A DNA stretch of 52,706 nucleotides, from contig NZ_SDIK01000026.1 in assembly GCF_008016795.1 (NCBI RefSeq), positions 1 to 52,706 of the forward strand, written 5' to 3'. The notes beneath the pieces are model-generated. The model searched no databases, was not told where the DNA came from, and worked only from the letters and a program-made list of their open reading frames with translations. The translations under genes were made by a program, and so were the position numbers. Positions within the stretch are counted from its first letter, which is position 1; each line of letters starts with the position of its first letter. The stretch is from Prevotella brunnea (GTDB taxonomy: Bacteria; Bacteroidota; Bacteroidia; Bacteroidales; Bacteroidaceae). This document shows, one piece after another, positions 25,327 to 33,588 of the stretch.

Positions 25327-26112
25327 TCAGCCATTCACGTCTGCTCCGAAAAGCGCGAAATCGCCTTTCAACGGATCATCCGGAAAGACTCGTGCCAACT
25401 TATTCGTAAGTTGCCTTGCCGCAGTCATATTGATGGACTTTCCCTCGATGAGACCCAATCTCGCACCTTGTTGGAAGACATGCGTATCGAGAGGAATGAT
25501 TAATGTCTTTTTATCGATGAAATCGCCCCAAATTCCCAAATCAACAGCTGATGGCTGACGTACCATCCAGCGCAAGAACATACACAAACGCTTACAAGAA
25601 GACCGTGTGTTTTGGGGCACCATGCCCTTGATTTGGCGAGCGGAAAAGAAGCTGCAAAGACTCTCCACTGCATCTATGCCTTGCATTTTCTCACAAGTGG
25701 CAGTGTGGGAAGCGTATTTCCGGCGTCCATAACCTTCCACATACGATCGCAGGCTGCCGTATTTCAGAAACATCTCGCGCAGAGCTTGGAAGAAGTCCAC
25801 CATGGTGTGATTCGTGTACAACCGGTAAAAACACTCGAAGTCATCGGGAATATCATTCAGAAAAGCTCCAGTTCTTACCCAATCATGAGGTTCTCCGCAA
25901 GCCGCCTCCAACAGAAAACTTATTTTAGGCATAAAAACTGCTCGCGAGCCATAGCTCAGACAAGAGGCGATAAACGCCATCGTTTCTTGGTTCCGTTCAC
26001 CGGATACTTGATGCATGAAGCAAGATGGGTCGTTGGCAATAAACTCCCGACACTCGTATGTCGCAGCATTTGCAATGAGTTGCTGCCTCACCTTGCCAGA
26101 AATTCTTTTCAA
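25327..26112 (-). CDS. TIGR02757 (DUF2400) family protein
   Basis: 261-residue conserved protein of unknown function found in Bacteroidetes and some other phyla. Landmarks are NDPSCFMHQ, IASCLSYGSRAVFMPKI, SSCKRLCMFLRWMVRQ, LIIPLDTHVFQQGARLG and the C-terminal KGDFALFG. The LDTHVxR-type and GxxDFALFG segments recall helix-hairpin-helix DNA glycosylase folds, but function is unproven. It sits 20 bp after bcp and before the flippase. Confidence 0.88.
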   Translation of the reverse strand: MKRISGKVRQQLIANAATYECREFIANDPSCFMHQVSGERNQETMAFIASCLSYGSRAVFMPKISFLLEAACGEPHDWVRTGAFLNDIPDDFECFYRLYTNHTMVDFFQALREMFLKYGSLRSYVEGYGRRKYASHTATCEKMQGIDAVESLCSFFSARQIKGMVPQNTRSSCKRLCMFLRWMVRQPSAVDLGIWGDFIDKKTLIIPLDTHVFQQGARLGLIEGKSINMTAARQLTNKLARVFPDDPLKGDFALFGADVNG

Positions 26113-26132
26113 TTCGAGAGTTGTTATATTAC

Positions 26133-26600
26133 CTATTCTTTTTCTGCCTTGGCAAGAATTTGTTCCGCATGTTCCTTCACCTTGATTTGTTTAGGTGTGA
26201 AAACATCTTCAATTACGCCCGTTTCATCGATGATAAAGGTGGTTCTGAAAGTCCCCATGTAAGTGCGACCATACATTTTCTTCTCTCCGTAAACACCAAA
26301 GGTTTCATTCAGTGTTTTTTCCACATCGGCTATCAACGGAAAAGGCAAATCATATTTCTCAATAAACTTCTTATGCGACTTCTCATCCTGCACACTCACA
26401 CCTACCACCGCATAACCTCGTTTGAGCATCAGTTCGTAGTTATCGCGCAGGTTGCAGGCTTCTGCCGTACAGCCCGGCGTGGAATCCTTAGGATAGAAAT
26501 AAAGAACAAGCTTTTTCCCCTTGAAATCACTCAACTTAACTTCTTTACCATCCTGATCTTTTCCCAAAACTTCGGGTGCCTTGTCTCCTATTTGCATCAT
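26133..26600 (-). CDS. bcp: Thioredoxin-dependent thiol peroxidase (BCP)
   Basis: Peroxiredoxin that reduces hydrogen and organic peroxides using thioredoxin. From MMQIGDKAPE the 155-residue protein has FYPKDSTPGCTAEAC with peroxidatic Cys44 and a second Cys at 49, the arrangement of the BCP/PrxQ group. The start at 26600 (or the adjacent ATG at 26597) fits the family; open frame to 26657 runs through the promoter and is not coding. First gene of the bcp, TIGR02757, wzx run. Confidence 0.95.
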   Translation of the reverse strand: MMQIGDKAPEVLGKDQDGKEVKLSDFKGKKLVLYFYPKDSTPGCTAEACNLRDNYELMLKRGYAVVGVSVQDEKSHKKFIEKYDLPFPLIADVEKTLNETFGVYGEKKMYGRTYMGTFRTTFIIDETGVIEDVFTPKQIKVKEHAEQILAKAEKE

Positions 26601-26625
26601 ATTATTATATTTTAGAATACTACTG

Positions 26626-26658
26626 CAAAGATAAGTATTTATTCTTGATTTCAACAAA
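26626..26658 (-). promoter_or_regulatory. Promoter of bcp operon (minus strand)
   Basis: Reverse complement gives TTTG (26655-26658), 21 bp, then TATCTTTG (26626-26633) followed by CA, 25 bp before the bcp start. Confidence 0.75.
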
Positions 26659-26841
26659 GTAAGTTGCTTTTAATCGGATAAAAGGAACATGACAGCCATG
26701 AAAAAGACACGTATTCAATCTGTATCGGACATTAGGAAATCGACGAAATCACATAAAAGAACAGCCCGATAATCGGTTTAGATTTATCTTCTACCAAACC
26801 GGGATAGTGCGTTTGGCAGACACTATTACACAATAGCCCTA

Positions 26842-26926
26842 ATTACCAACCACTGGTAATCCTATTACCAACCACTGGTAATCCTATTACCAGCCATTGG
26901 TAATCCTATTACCAATGATTGGTAAT
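26842..26926. repeat. Array F: four 22-bp-period palindromes with a different core
   Basis: Units start at 26842, 26864, 26886 and 26908. Each is a 19-bp dyad ATTACCA-N5-TGGTAAT and all three spacers are CCT. The centres are ACCAC, ACCAC, GCCAT and ATGAT; unit 4 is a perfect palindrome around its central G. The sequence is unrelated to arrays A-E, but copy number (4) and period (22 bp) are identical. It lies about 210 bp upstream of the bcp -7 element. Confidence 0.95.
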
Positions 26927-27510
26927 TTCCTCACTAAGGACTTCCTGCCTTTTAACAGCTCTGTCGGCTTGAACGATGTTTCAGGACTTGCAAGTGATAA
27001 TAATAACGATGATGGAACTTAAAATCAGGTGTAACAGACATTTAGCTTTCCTCCCAAGTCGCAAAAGGTCGAAATCAGGAAGATTATCAACGAGTTGTTT
27101 TCTCATTACTTTTTTACTGTGCCGAGAAGTTCCCTGTGCCAAGAAATAAAAAGTCTGCACCTACTCTCGCAGATACAGACCATGCCACTTAACTAAATAA
27201 CTCAAAAAAATTACTTGACTCTATTTTCATTGAATAATTTTCTTCACGAAAACAGTCCAACTACTTTTGTCTGATTATTAACTTACTAATAAACTAATTC
27301 TCTTACTTGCAATGAATGGTTTTTCATTGACATTACAAAGGTATTACATTTTATTCATTCTCAAAACCATTTCACTATTTTTTTTCTCTAAAAAAGTCGA
27401 TGAGGAAGAGGTATTCGTAAGTTTATGATATTATTTATCCTAATTTTCCACATCGGCAAATAAGATAACCATATTATGAACAAAAGACAACAAGATGGGA
27501 ATGGACAAAT

Positions 27511-29670
27511 TTACCCTCTCGACAAGTCCTTCTCGGCAAGTGCCATTCGAATATCGCCATAGGAAACATCCTCTCTGCATATATTTTTGATGGCAGTCAG
27601 ATTTGTCTCGGTATTCACTCCTTTTATAATCCTTCTCAGATAGTTCGCTTTTTCGTTGCCAACAATTTCTTCTAAGTGTATTTCTCCCGTGGCGATATAT
27701 CGGCTTAAATGTCCTTGAATGGTGGAAAGCGTGAGCCCTCGTTCGTTTGCGACCGTTTCCGGGCTCTTTCCTTGTCGGAAAAGTTTGTAGGTTACAACTT
27801 GTGTTTTCTCCTTAGGTTCGGCTTTTTCCTTCCGCTCCTTTGTTTTGCGCTTTCTCTTTCCGTCTTCGGGCAGTGTGGACAAGATTGCCTCTTGCTTCGC
27901 TTTCAGATAAAGGCTCGTGGTAAATCCCGTGCGCATGATGGTTTCCAAGAGGAGCTTTTTGGCGAGATAGGTCTGCTGCAAATCAGAAAATGCGAGTTGA
28001 AAACGCTTTGTTCCCATTTTATTGTTGCTCTCCAATGATTTTGTAAGTTCCATCAAATGCTCAAACAGCTCAGTCAGTTCGCCATAGAAATAGAGTGCGC
28101 TCTTCTTAACTCGTTCCAAGAACTCCATCGAATGTAACTTATCATTGGACATTGCCGAGATAATGCCTTCCCATTTGGACGCCACGGAAAGGATACGCTC
28201 ATCCAAATCAGAAAGAGCGGTCTTGTGAAGTGCCTGCACCTTGGGATATTTATGATAAAACTCTGACACTACACGAAAAAGTGCGGTTTCATCGCGTTTT
28301 ATTTCCTTAAAATCAAACAGTTCAAGCAGCAGAATTCTGTAATAAGACTCTTTCAACTCGGGCAGACGTTTGATGCTTTCTCGCGATTGTTGGGTTTGGT
28401 TTCCGATGTAACTGCTTACACGTGAATCATTAATGATGGCATTTTGATCGATAGGTGATGAAAGCACCAATCCTTCCAACGTGCGACAACGGCTCAAAGC
28501 CACATAAACTTGTCCGGAAGCAAAAGCCCATTGTGCCTCGATGATGGCGTGTTGGAAGGTGAGTCCCTGACTTTTGTGAATCGTTATAGCCCACGCCAAT
28601 CGCAGGGGATATTGCGTGAAAGTGCCCAATACCTCGGATTGTATTTGTTTGGTTTGCTCGTTGAGCGTGTATTTCGTGTTTTCCCATGTGTTAGACTGAA
28701 CATCAATGGCTTCGGTATCTCCCGAACACAAGATTTTAATTTGCTTTTCATTGATTTCAACTATATAGCCAATGCGCCCATTGTAGTATTTTCCATCCGG
28801 ATCATTGTGAATAAACATCACCTGTGCGTTACGCTTGAGCTTCAACTCATAATCTGCCGGATAATTATAATCCGGGAACTGACCGCTCGTTTCCGCCGTA
28901 AAGGTATATTCCCGGTCAGACAAGTCTCGCAGTTGGCGACGGTTGTAGTCGTGAGCCATCCGGTTATGTGTTGTGAGTCGGATGTACCCGCTATCGGGCG
29001 GTGGTGTAAAACCGGGAATATAGCGTTGGTTGAGCTGTCGAAGGTCGTCCGGCGTGGTTAGTCCGCAACGAATATGATTTAAGATAGACACGAAATTATT
29101 GTCTTGTTGCCTATAGACCTTGTTCAATTCTATGGTAACATATTGTATGTTCTTCAGAGACTGCGAACTAAAGAAGTAGGGTGTATCATAATATTTCCGC
29201 AGCAAATCCTCCTCGTTCGGACGAACCACAGGTGTGAGCTGTTGCAAATCGCCAATCATCAGCAATTGGACGCCTCCAAAGGGTTGGGTGTGATTTCTGA
29301 AACGACGAAGCACGGAATCGATTGCATCGAGTGTATCCGCTCTCACCATACTTATTTCATCGATAATAAGGAGGTCGAGTGTACGTAGAATCTTACGTTT
29401 TTCCTTGCTGAAATTGAATTTTGATTCTATCCTCGCTTCAGGAACAAAAGGAGAAAGTGGAAGTTGAAAGAACGAATGGATGGTAACGCCACCGGCGTTG
29501 ATAGCTGCTACGCCCGTGGGGGCTACCACAATAATGCGCTTCTTACTGTGTTTTTTCACGACACGGAGAAAGGTTGTCTTTCCGGTGCCGGCTTTTCCGG
29601 TAAGAAAGATGCTTATTCCCGTGTGTTCCACAAAGTCCCAGGCTGTCCTCAGTTCGTCGTTTTTCTCCAT
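27511..29670 (-). CDS. Pif1/RecD-like helicase with C-terminal HTH domain
   Basis: 719-residue SF1B-type DNA helicase. Walker A is TGKAGTGKTT (GKAGTGKTT at 25-33), Walker B LLIIDEISM (100-108), then GDLQQLTPV, and the late motifs AWAITIHKSQGLTF and QVYVALSRCRTLEGL (motifs V and VI). After a long helical linker and a Lys/Glu-rich stretch, residues 627-659 form a helix-turn-helix (GKSPETVANERGLTLSTIQG) like the HTH_40 domain found at the C-terminus of some RecQ proteins. It likely acts in replication or G-quadruplex/R-loop resolution, by analogy with Pif1. It has its own promoter at 29696-29727. Confidence 0.9.
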   Translation of the reverse strand: MEKNDELRTAWDFVEHTGISIFLTGKAGTGKTTFLRVVKKHSKKRIIVVAPTGVAAINAGGVTIHSFFQLPLSPFVPEARIESKFNFSKEKRKILRTLDLLIIDEISMVRADTLDAIDSVLRRFRNHTQPFGGVQLLMIGDLQQLTPVVRPNEEDLLRKYYDTPYFFSSQSLKNIQYVTIELNKVYRQQDNNFVSILNHIRCGLTTPDDLRQLNQRYIPGFTPPPDSGYIRLTTHNRMAHDYNRRQLRDLSDREYTFTAETSGQFPDYNYPADYELKLKRNAQVMFIHNDPDGKYYNGRIGYIVEINEKQIKILCSGDTEAIDVQSNTWENTKYTLNEQTKQIQSEVLGTFTQYPLRLAWAITIHKSQGLTFQHAIIEAQWAFASGQVYVALSRCRTLEGLVLSSPIDQNAIINDSRVSSYIGNQTQQSRESIKRLPELKESYYRILLLELFDFKEIKRDETALFRVVSEFYHKYPKVQALHKTALSDLDERILSVASKWEGIISAMSNDKLHSMEFLERVKKSALYFYGELTELFEHLMELTKSLESNNKMGTKRFQLAFSDLQQTYLAKKLLLETIMRTGFTTSLYLKAKQEAILSTLPEDGKRKRKTKERKEKAEPKEKTQVVTYKLFRQGKSPETVANERGLTLSTIQGHLSRYIATGEIHLEEIVGNEKANYLRRIIKGVNTETNLTAIKNICREDVSYGDIRMALAEKDLSRG

Positions 29671-29695
29671 TTCGCTACCTTTCTGCTTTTCGTAA

Positions 29696-29727
29696 CAAAA
29701 GTACGGAAAATATTTGCTTCATCCAAA
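29696..29727 (-). promoter_or_regulatory. Promoter of the helicase gene (minus strand)
   Basis: Reverse complement gives TTTG (29724-29727), 20 bp, TACTTTTG (29696-29703): both boxes at ideal spacing, 26 bp before the start codon. Confidence 0.75.
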
Positions 29728-29829
29728 AATCAGGATGGATAAGAGTCCACTCACTTGACATAAAGCAATTAAACGGCATCTTTTTGGAAAAAAGGAGGGA
29801 AACGACTTGCTTCAAAAGAATTGTGGCAG

Positions 29830-29837
29830 TACCTTTG
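29830..29837 (+). promoter_or_regulatory. -7 element (TACCTTTG) for the small membrane protein
   Basis: TACCTTTGCA, a strong consensus match, lies 69 bp before the ATG at 29907 and faces it. Confidence 0.65.
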
Positions 29838-29872
29838 CATTTGAAAACAAGAAAAATAATAACATAAAGAAC

Positions 29873-29889
29873 GAGAGCAAAGGGCTCTC
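29873..29889 (+). promoter_or_regulatory. Leader hairpin before the small gene
   Basis: GAGAGC (29873-29878) and GCTCTC (29884-29889) form a perfect 6-bp stem with a 5-nt loop (AAAGG) 17 bp before the start codon. It could influence translation or RNA stability. There is no U-tract, so it is not a terminator. Confidence 0.45.
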
Positions 29890-29906
29890 AGAAAGGTAAA
29901 AAGATC

Positions 29907-29990
29907 ATGTTTACAATATTTTTAATCGCTGCGATAGTGGTATTAACCATAGCGAAAGCTATCAACGTGAACCACGATTTGAACGCTTGA
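29907..29990 (+). CDS. 27-residue single-pass membrane protein
   Basis: A short open frame encodes MFTIFLIAAIVVLTIAKAIN followed by VNHDLNA. Residues 2-16 are almost wholly hydrophobic and make one membrane helix, with a short polar C-terminus. It is too small for routine gene callers. Support comes from context: a strong -7 element at 29830, a leader hairpin, a purine-rich AGAAAGG 10-16 bp before the ATG, and a perfect 13-bp-stem terminator starting 30 bp after the stop. No family is recognised. An alternative is a small RNA in which the frame is accidental, but the hydrophobic pattern argues for a protein. Confidence 0.6.
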   Translation: MFTIFLIAAIVVLTIAKAINVNHDLNA

Positions 29991-30020
29991 GAAAATAAAA
30001 TTTAGTGGAATAATAATTGA

Positions 30021-30062
30021 AAAATCCCGGTATCCATCCAAACGGTGCGATACCGGGATTTT
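30021..30062. terminator. Strong bidirectional terminator
   Basis: AAAATCCCGGTAT (30021-30033) and ATACCGGGATTTT (30050-30062) form a perfect 13-bp stem with a 16-nt loop. A/T runs at both ends give U-tracts on either strand. It ends the small-gene transcript and could stop read-through from aspA. Confidence 0.85.
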
Positions 30063-30167
30063 CTTGTTCGGTGTTTCATTTGTGGAACGAGGTCTAAAAT
30101 CTCTAACTCCTCACCAGCGGAGCTTCGTTGTCCACAGCTTCGTTCGAGATTTGGAAAGAGTAAATCC

Positions 30168-30214
30168 ATAAATCGTGCACACACGAGCTATGAAAGCCGT
30201 GTACACACGATTTA
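30168..30214 (-). repeat. Imperfect inverted repeat downstream of aspA
   Basis: ATAAATCGTG-N3-ACACG and its imperfect complement face each other across 14 nt, 19 bp past the aspA stop. It may be an RNA 3' stem-loop; the run of T expected of an intrinsic terminator is missing. Confidence 0.45.
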
Positions 30215-30232
30215 TTACAAAAGACAATCTTT

Positions 30233-31651
30233 TTATTTCACTCTTTCCTCAGAACCTAACATGTGTTCCGGAGAGAGTATCTTATCGAGCTGTTCCTTAG
30301 AAAGAACATTCTGTTTCAGTATGAGATCATAAACAGAAGCTCCTGTTTCCAAAGCTTCTTTGGCAATCTTCGTACTGTTCTTATATCCGATATATGGGTT
30401 GAGTGCCGTTACGATGCCAATAGAATGTTTAACCATTTCGCTGGTGTGCTCCGCATTTACGGTGATACCGTCGATACACTTCTCGCGAAGGGTATTCATC
30501 GCGTTGGTCATCCATGTAATATCCTCTGTCAGACATTGCATGATGATTGGCTCCATCACGTTCAACTGTAACTGACCGGCTTCAGCTGCCATCATGATAG
30601 TTGTATCGTTGCCCATCACTTTGAAACAAGTCTGATTGGTTACTTCAGGTATTACCGGATTAACCTTACCCGGCATGATGCTTGAACCCGGTGCCATCGG
30701 TGGCAGGTTGATTTCATGAAGGCCACAACGCGGACCCGAAGCCATCAAGCGAAGATCGTTGCAAATCTTAGACAATCGTATTGCCAAATGCTTCATTGCC
30801 TGGCTATAGCCAACATAGTCGCCGGTGTCGGGTGTGGCAGCAACAAGATCTTTTGCAGGTTTGAATTCCATACCTGTCAGTTCGGAAAGTTTCTTAGCGC
30901 AGATTTCCGGGAAGCCGGGAGCAGCGTTCAAGCCTGTTCCGATAGCCGTTCCACCCATATTGATTTCGTGAAGCAATGCGGCAGCATCGTTTAAATTCTT
31001 GATTTCATTTTCCAATGTGTTGGCAAAAGCATTAAATTCCTGTCCCGCAGTCATGGGAACGGCATCCTGCAACTGTGTGCGTCCCATCTTAATAACGCTC
31101 TTGAACTCTTCCCCTTTGGCACGGAAGGAAGCCACAAGTTTTGTCAATGCCTCAACAAGCGTTTTGTTCATGCGAATCAACGCCAAACGAATGGTCGTTG
31201 GATAAGCATCGTTGGTGGACTGACCACAATTGGCATGATCGTTGGGAGCGCAATACTTGTGTTCGCCTTTCTTATGACCGAGTATTTCGCAAGCACGATT
31301 TGCAATCACCTCATTGGCATTCATATTCACGGAAGTGCCCGCACCGCCCTGAACCATGTCGGTAACGAAATCTTCATGGAACTTGCCATCGATGATTTCA
31401 CGACAAGCCTGTGCCATGGCGTCGCAAATTTCATCGTTGATTTCTCCAAGTTCGCGATTCGTTTCGGAAGCAGCCAGTTTCACATAAGCAGCCGCGATGA
31501 CATAATCGGGATAATCACACATTCTCATGGTTGAGATTTTGTAATTATTCACTGCGCGCTGAGTCTGCACTCCATAGTAGGAATCAGCCGGAACCTGAAG
31601 TTCTCCAAGAAGGTCGCTTTCTATACGAAAAGCCTTTTCTTTGTTGTCCAT
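30233..31651 (-). CDS. aspA: Aspartate ammonia-lyase
   Basis: Cytoplasmic enzyme of the fumarase/aspartase superfamily, converting L-aspartate to fumarate and ammonia and feeding the fumarate-respiration branch common in anaerobic Bacteroidetes. The 472-residue protein begins RIESDLLGELQVPADSYYG and shows GGAGTSVNMNANEV, HANCGQSTNDAYPTT, and the signature GSSIMPGKVNPVIPE. The residue pattern (LLGELQVP, MNANEVIANRA) fits aspartase better than class II fumarase, but a lyase with fumarase activity is not excluded. Transcribed alone, with a candidate promoter at 31891-31898 giving a leader of about 235 nt. Confidence 0.92.
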   Translation of the reverse strand: MDNKEKAFRIESDLLGELQVPADSYYGVQTQRAVNNYKISTMRMCDYPDYVIAAAYVKLAASETNRELGEINDEICDAMAQACREIIDGKFHEDFVTDMVQGGAGTSVNMNANEVIANRACEILGHKKGEHKYCAPNDHANCGQSTNDAYPTTIRLALIRMNKTLVEALTKLVASFRAKGEEFKSVIKMGRTQLQDAVPMTAGQEFNAFANTLENEIKNLNDAAALLHEINMGGTAIGTGLNAAPGFPEICAKKLSELTGMEFKPAKDLVAATPDTGDYVGYSQAMKHLAIRLSKICNDLRLMASGPRCGLHEINLPPMAPGSSIMPGKVNPVIPEVTNQTCFKVMGNDTTIMMAAEAGQLQLNVMEPIIMQCLTEDITWMTNAMNTLREKCIDGITVNAEHTSEMVKHSIGIVTALNPYIGYKNSTKIAKEALETGASVYDLILKQNVLSKEQLDKILSPEHMLGSEERVK

Positions 31652-31890
31652 AACTTTTTAATTTAAGATTAAGTTTTATTTATAAATCAAATATTCATTA
31701 TTCAATCGTTCAACTTGCTCCTTTGCGAGTGCGAAAGAAGCAAGTGAGCGAATCATTATCATCAATTATTCCGCATATACCAAGTTCTACTCCTCTCTCG
31801 CGCCTCAAAGAAGATGGGTGTCAAGACGATGGGCAGTTCTTTGGCAACAAGGGTTGATGGCATCGTTGTTAATTCGTCCTATATACTTTG

Positions 31891-31898
31891 CAAAAGTA
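31891..31898 (-). promoter_or_regulatory. -7 element (TACTTTTG, minus strand) for aspA
   Basis: The reverse complement reads TACTTTTGCA and matches TAnnTTTG. It lies 240 bp before the aspA start. The -33 box is not evident. Confidence 0.5.
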
Positions 31899-32264
31899 GC
31901 CATTTATTATAGGGATAAATAAGAATTTATGAGAATTGTCCTCCTCATTAACTTACTTTAACTTCAGGCTGTAATTTCAAAATCTGTAATGCTTACAAAA
32001 CAGAGTGCGATTACTTGCAAATGAAGCCCCTTGAAAGGGTATCAAGTGCATTTTAGAAATTATCATCCAAAGATAATTAATGATTGTGAACTTTTTTTAC
32101 AAACAGTCGCAAATCATGGGCATATTTTCGTTTCAAAGAATATCTGCCCACAAATAACACAATGGTTGGCAATTAAGCTAATCAATTGATTAACTGTACA
32201 ATATGAGCATACCGAAAGATTTACTCTGAGCGAATATGCTTTAATTAATGCAGTTTTTAACACA

Positions 32265-32345
32265 AAAGGCTAAGCTTTTGTGTTTTAATAGCTAAGCTTT
32301 CGGATTGCAAAAGCTTAGCTTTCGAATTGCAATAAGTGTGCTTTT
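32265..32345. repeat. Array D: four 22-bp-period palindromic units
   Basis: Units start at 32265, 32287, 32309 and 32331: AAAGGCTAAGCTTTT, AATAGCTAAGCTTTC, AAAAGCTTAGCTTTC, AATAAGTGTGCTTTT. The first three keep the AAAAGCTWAGCTTTT pattern with one or two changes; the fourth is degenerate but in register. Spacers are GTGTTTT, GGATTGC and GAATTGC. It lies 195 bp beyond the glsB stop and about 370 bp upstream of the aspA -7 element. Confidence 0.88.
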
Positions 32346-32539
32346 GCAAAAAAGGCCCGATAAAAGCGAAAAAACATGTTTCTTTTTGGCAGAAAAGAGC
32401 AACCGTTTGGCTCTATTTTTTCTAAAACCGCATTTTTTGAAAGCATTATTTTTGGTTATTTATCTTTACAAAAAGGCATCTAAAGTTTCATGGGGTAGAA
32501 AATTATGGAGCGGCATAAGGTGAGAGACGGACAGAATAA

Positions 32540-33550
32540 TCAATTCACATGTCCCTTGTCGCGATAAATAACGTTATTCGCGCCACTTGTGATGTGCAAC
32601 ACTTCCGGATGATCCTTCACGAAGCTTTCGATATGTCGGATGCGTTTCTCTTCAAAAATTTCGTCCACGGCAATCAAGATACCGGTTTCTTCCACTTCGC
32701 CAAAGCCGTAATTGATGGCGGTTCCGAAAAGTCGCATCGTGGGAGAGAGGTTCATGTAAGCATTCACCAATGGCGGAATGTTGTAGCCCAATTGTCGAAT
32801 TTGCCGATTTAGGATACGGTAGTCCTCCTTGAAATTATCTCCGGCAAACAAACCCTCAAATTCTTCCTCCGGAGTATCAATTTTCAACGGTTTTATCGGG
32901 ATAATCAGGTTGTCTTTATCTCCAAAATATTTTCTCAGGAAGTAGAGTATCATGTCGCGTCCGCGTCGGATATAGGACGGATACATTGTCATTTTTCCAA
33001 AGTAATACTTACATTCTGGATTGAGCACCATCAAAGCTCCCAACCCATCCCAAAGGTTATCCAAAGCGAAAATGCTCTTGCTGTTTTTCCTGCCGTTTTG
33101 GTATTCAAGCGAAACGAATGAGCGTCCCAGTTCCACGGTGTAAGGAGCAAATTCCTTCATGAACTTCTCCGAGAAATGGAACATGTGACTTGTCGCGACA
33201 ACCGGCTGCCCATTGGGTTGTAAATGCCAATCTGAGCCGAAGATATATCTGTACCCCCCGATGATTTCCTCCATTTCCGGATTCCAAACAATCAATTGCT
33301 TGCAGCCATCGGGCATCAAGTCGAATTCATCAATGTCTTTCGCTTTCCCGGTTCCGCCCCCGGCACTGCGAAACGCTATTTCTCTGAGTCGCCCTATTTC
33401 ATCCATCAAATGGGGCGCCTCGACAGCGGATGCCACATAAATTTCGTTATGACTCTTGTTTGTCGCCCGAAGCAATCTATCCGGGGTGAGTTCGCTCTTG
33501 AGGAGTTCTTTATTTACAGGCTGAATTATCTCTTCTTCCATATCCATCAT
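32540..33550 (-). CDS. glsB: GNAT-type N-acyltransferase (glycine lipid synthesis, GlsB-like)
   Basis: 336-residue protein related to OlsB/GlsB enzymes that attach a 3-hydroxy fatty acid to the amino group of an amino acid; in Bacteroides thetaiotaomicron GlsB starts glycine-lipid synthesis. Landmarks are LREIAFRSAGGGTGK, the EIIGGYRYIFG strand, VELGRSFVSLEYQ and GKMTMYPSYIRRGRDMI, as in hemolysin-like acetyltransferases. I start at the ATG at 33550; the frame is open to 33586, close to the upstream stop at 33589. It follows the GlsA-like gene, and the pair matches the two-gene glycine-lipid locus. Function is assigned by family and adjacency. Confidence 0.8.
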   Translation of the reverse strand: MMDMEEEIIQPVNKELLKSELTPDRLLRATNKSHNEIYVASAVEAPHLMDEIGRLREIAFRSAGGGTGKAKDIDEFDLMPDGCKQLIVWNPEMEEIIGGYRYIFGSDWHLQPNGQPVVATSHMFHFSEKFMKEFAPYTVELGRSFVSLEYQNGRKNSKSIFALDNLWDGLGALMVLNPECKYYFGKMTMYPSYIRRGRDMILYFLRKYFGDKDNLIIPIKPLKIDTPEEEFEGLFAGDNFKEDYRILNRQIRQLGYNIPPLVNAYMNLSPTMRLFGTAINYGFGEVEETGILIAVDEIFEEKRIRHIESFVKDHPEVLHITSGANNVIYRDKGHVN

Positions 33551-33588
33551 GATTATTTTTATAGCAGCCGGTTTCCCTCGCTGCATTA

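Larger units (their letters stand above)
26601..27510. other. 910-bp gap between bcp and the helicase
   Basis: Contains the bcp promoter (26626-26658) and the palindrome array F (26842-26926). From about 26930 to 27510 I see only AT-rich DNA without a convincing gene, RNA or terminator. Confidence 0.6.
29671..30232. other. 562-bp region between helicase and aspA
   Basis: Holds the helicase promoter, a promoter plus hairpin leader, the 27-residue membrane protein gene (29907-29990), a strong bidirectional terminator (30021-30062), and an inverted repeat after aspA (30168-30214). Confidence 0.7.
31652..32539. other. 888-bp region upstream of aspA
   Basis: Holds the aspA -7 element (31891-31898) with a long leader, and array D (32265-32345). 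No credible open frame; a short one across the array is not supported. Confidence 0.6.

Noticed and set aside
32305..32523. Open frame overlapping array D
   Set aside because: It begins inside the repeat units and has no recognisable domain or promoter.
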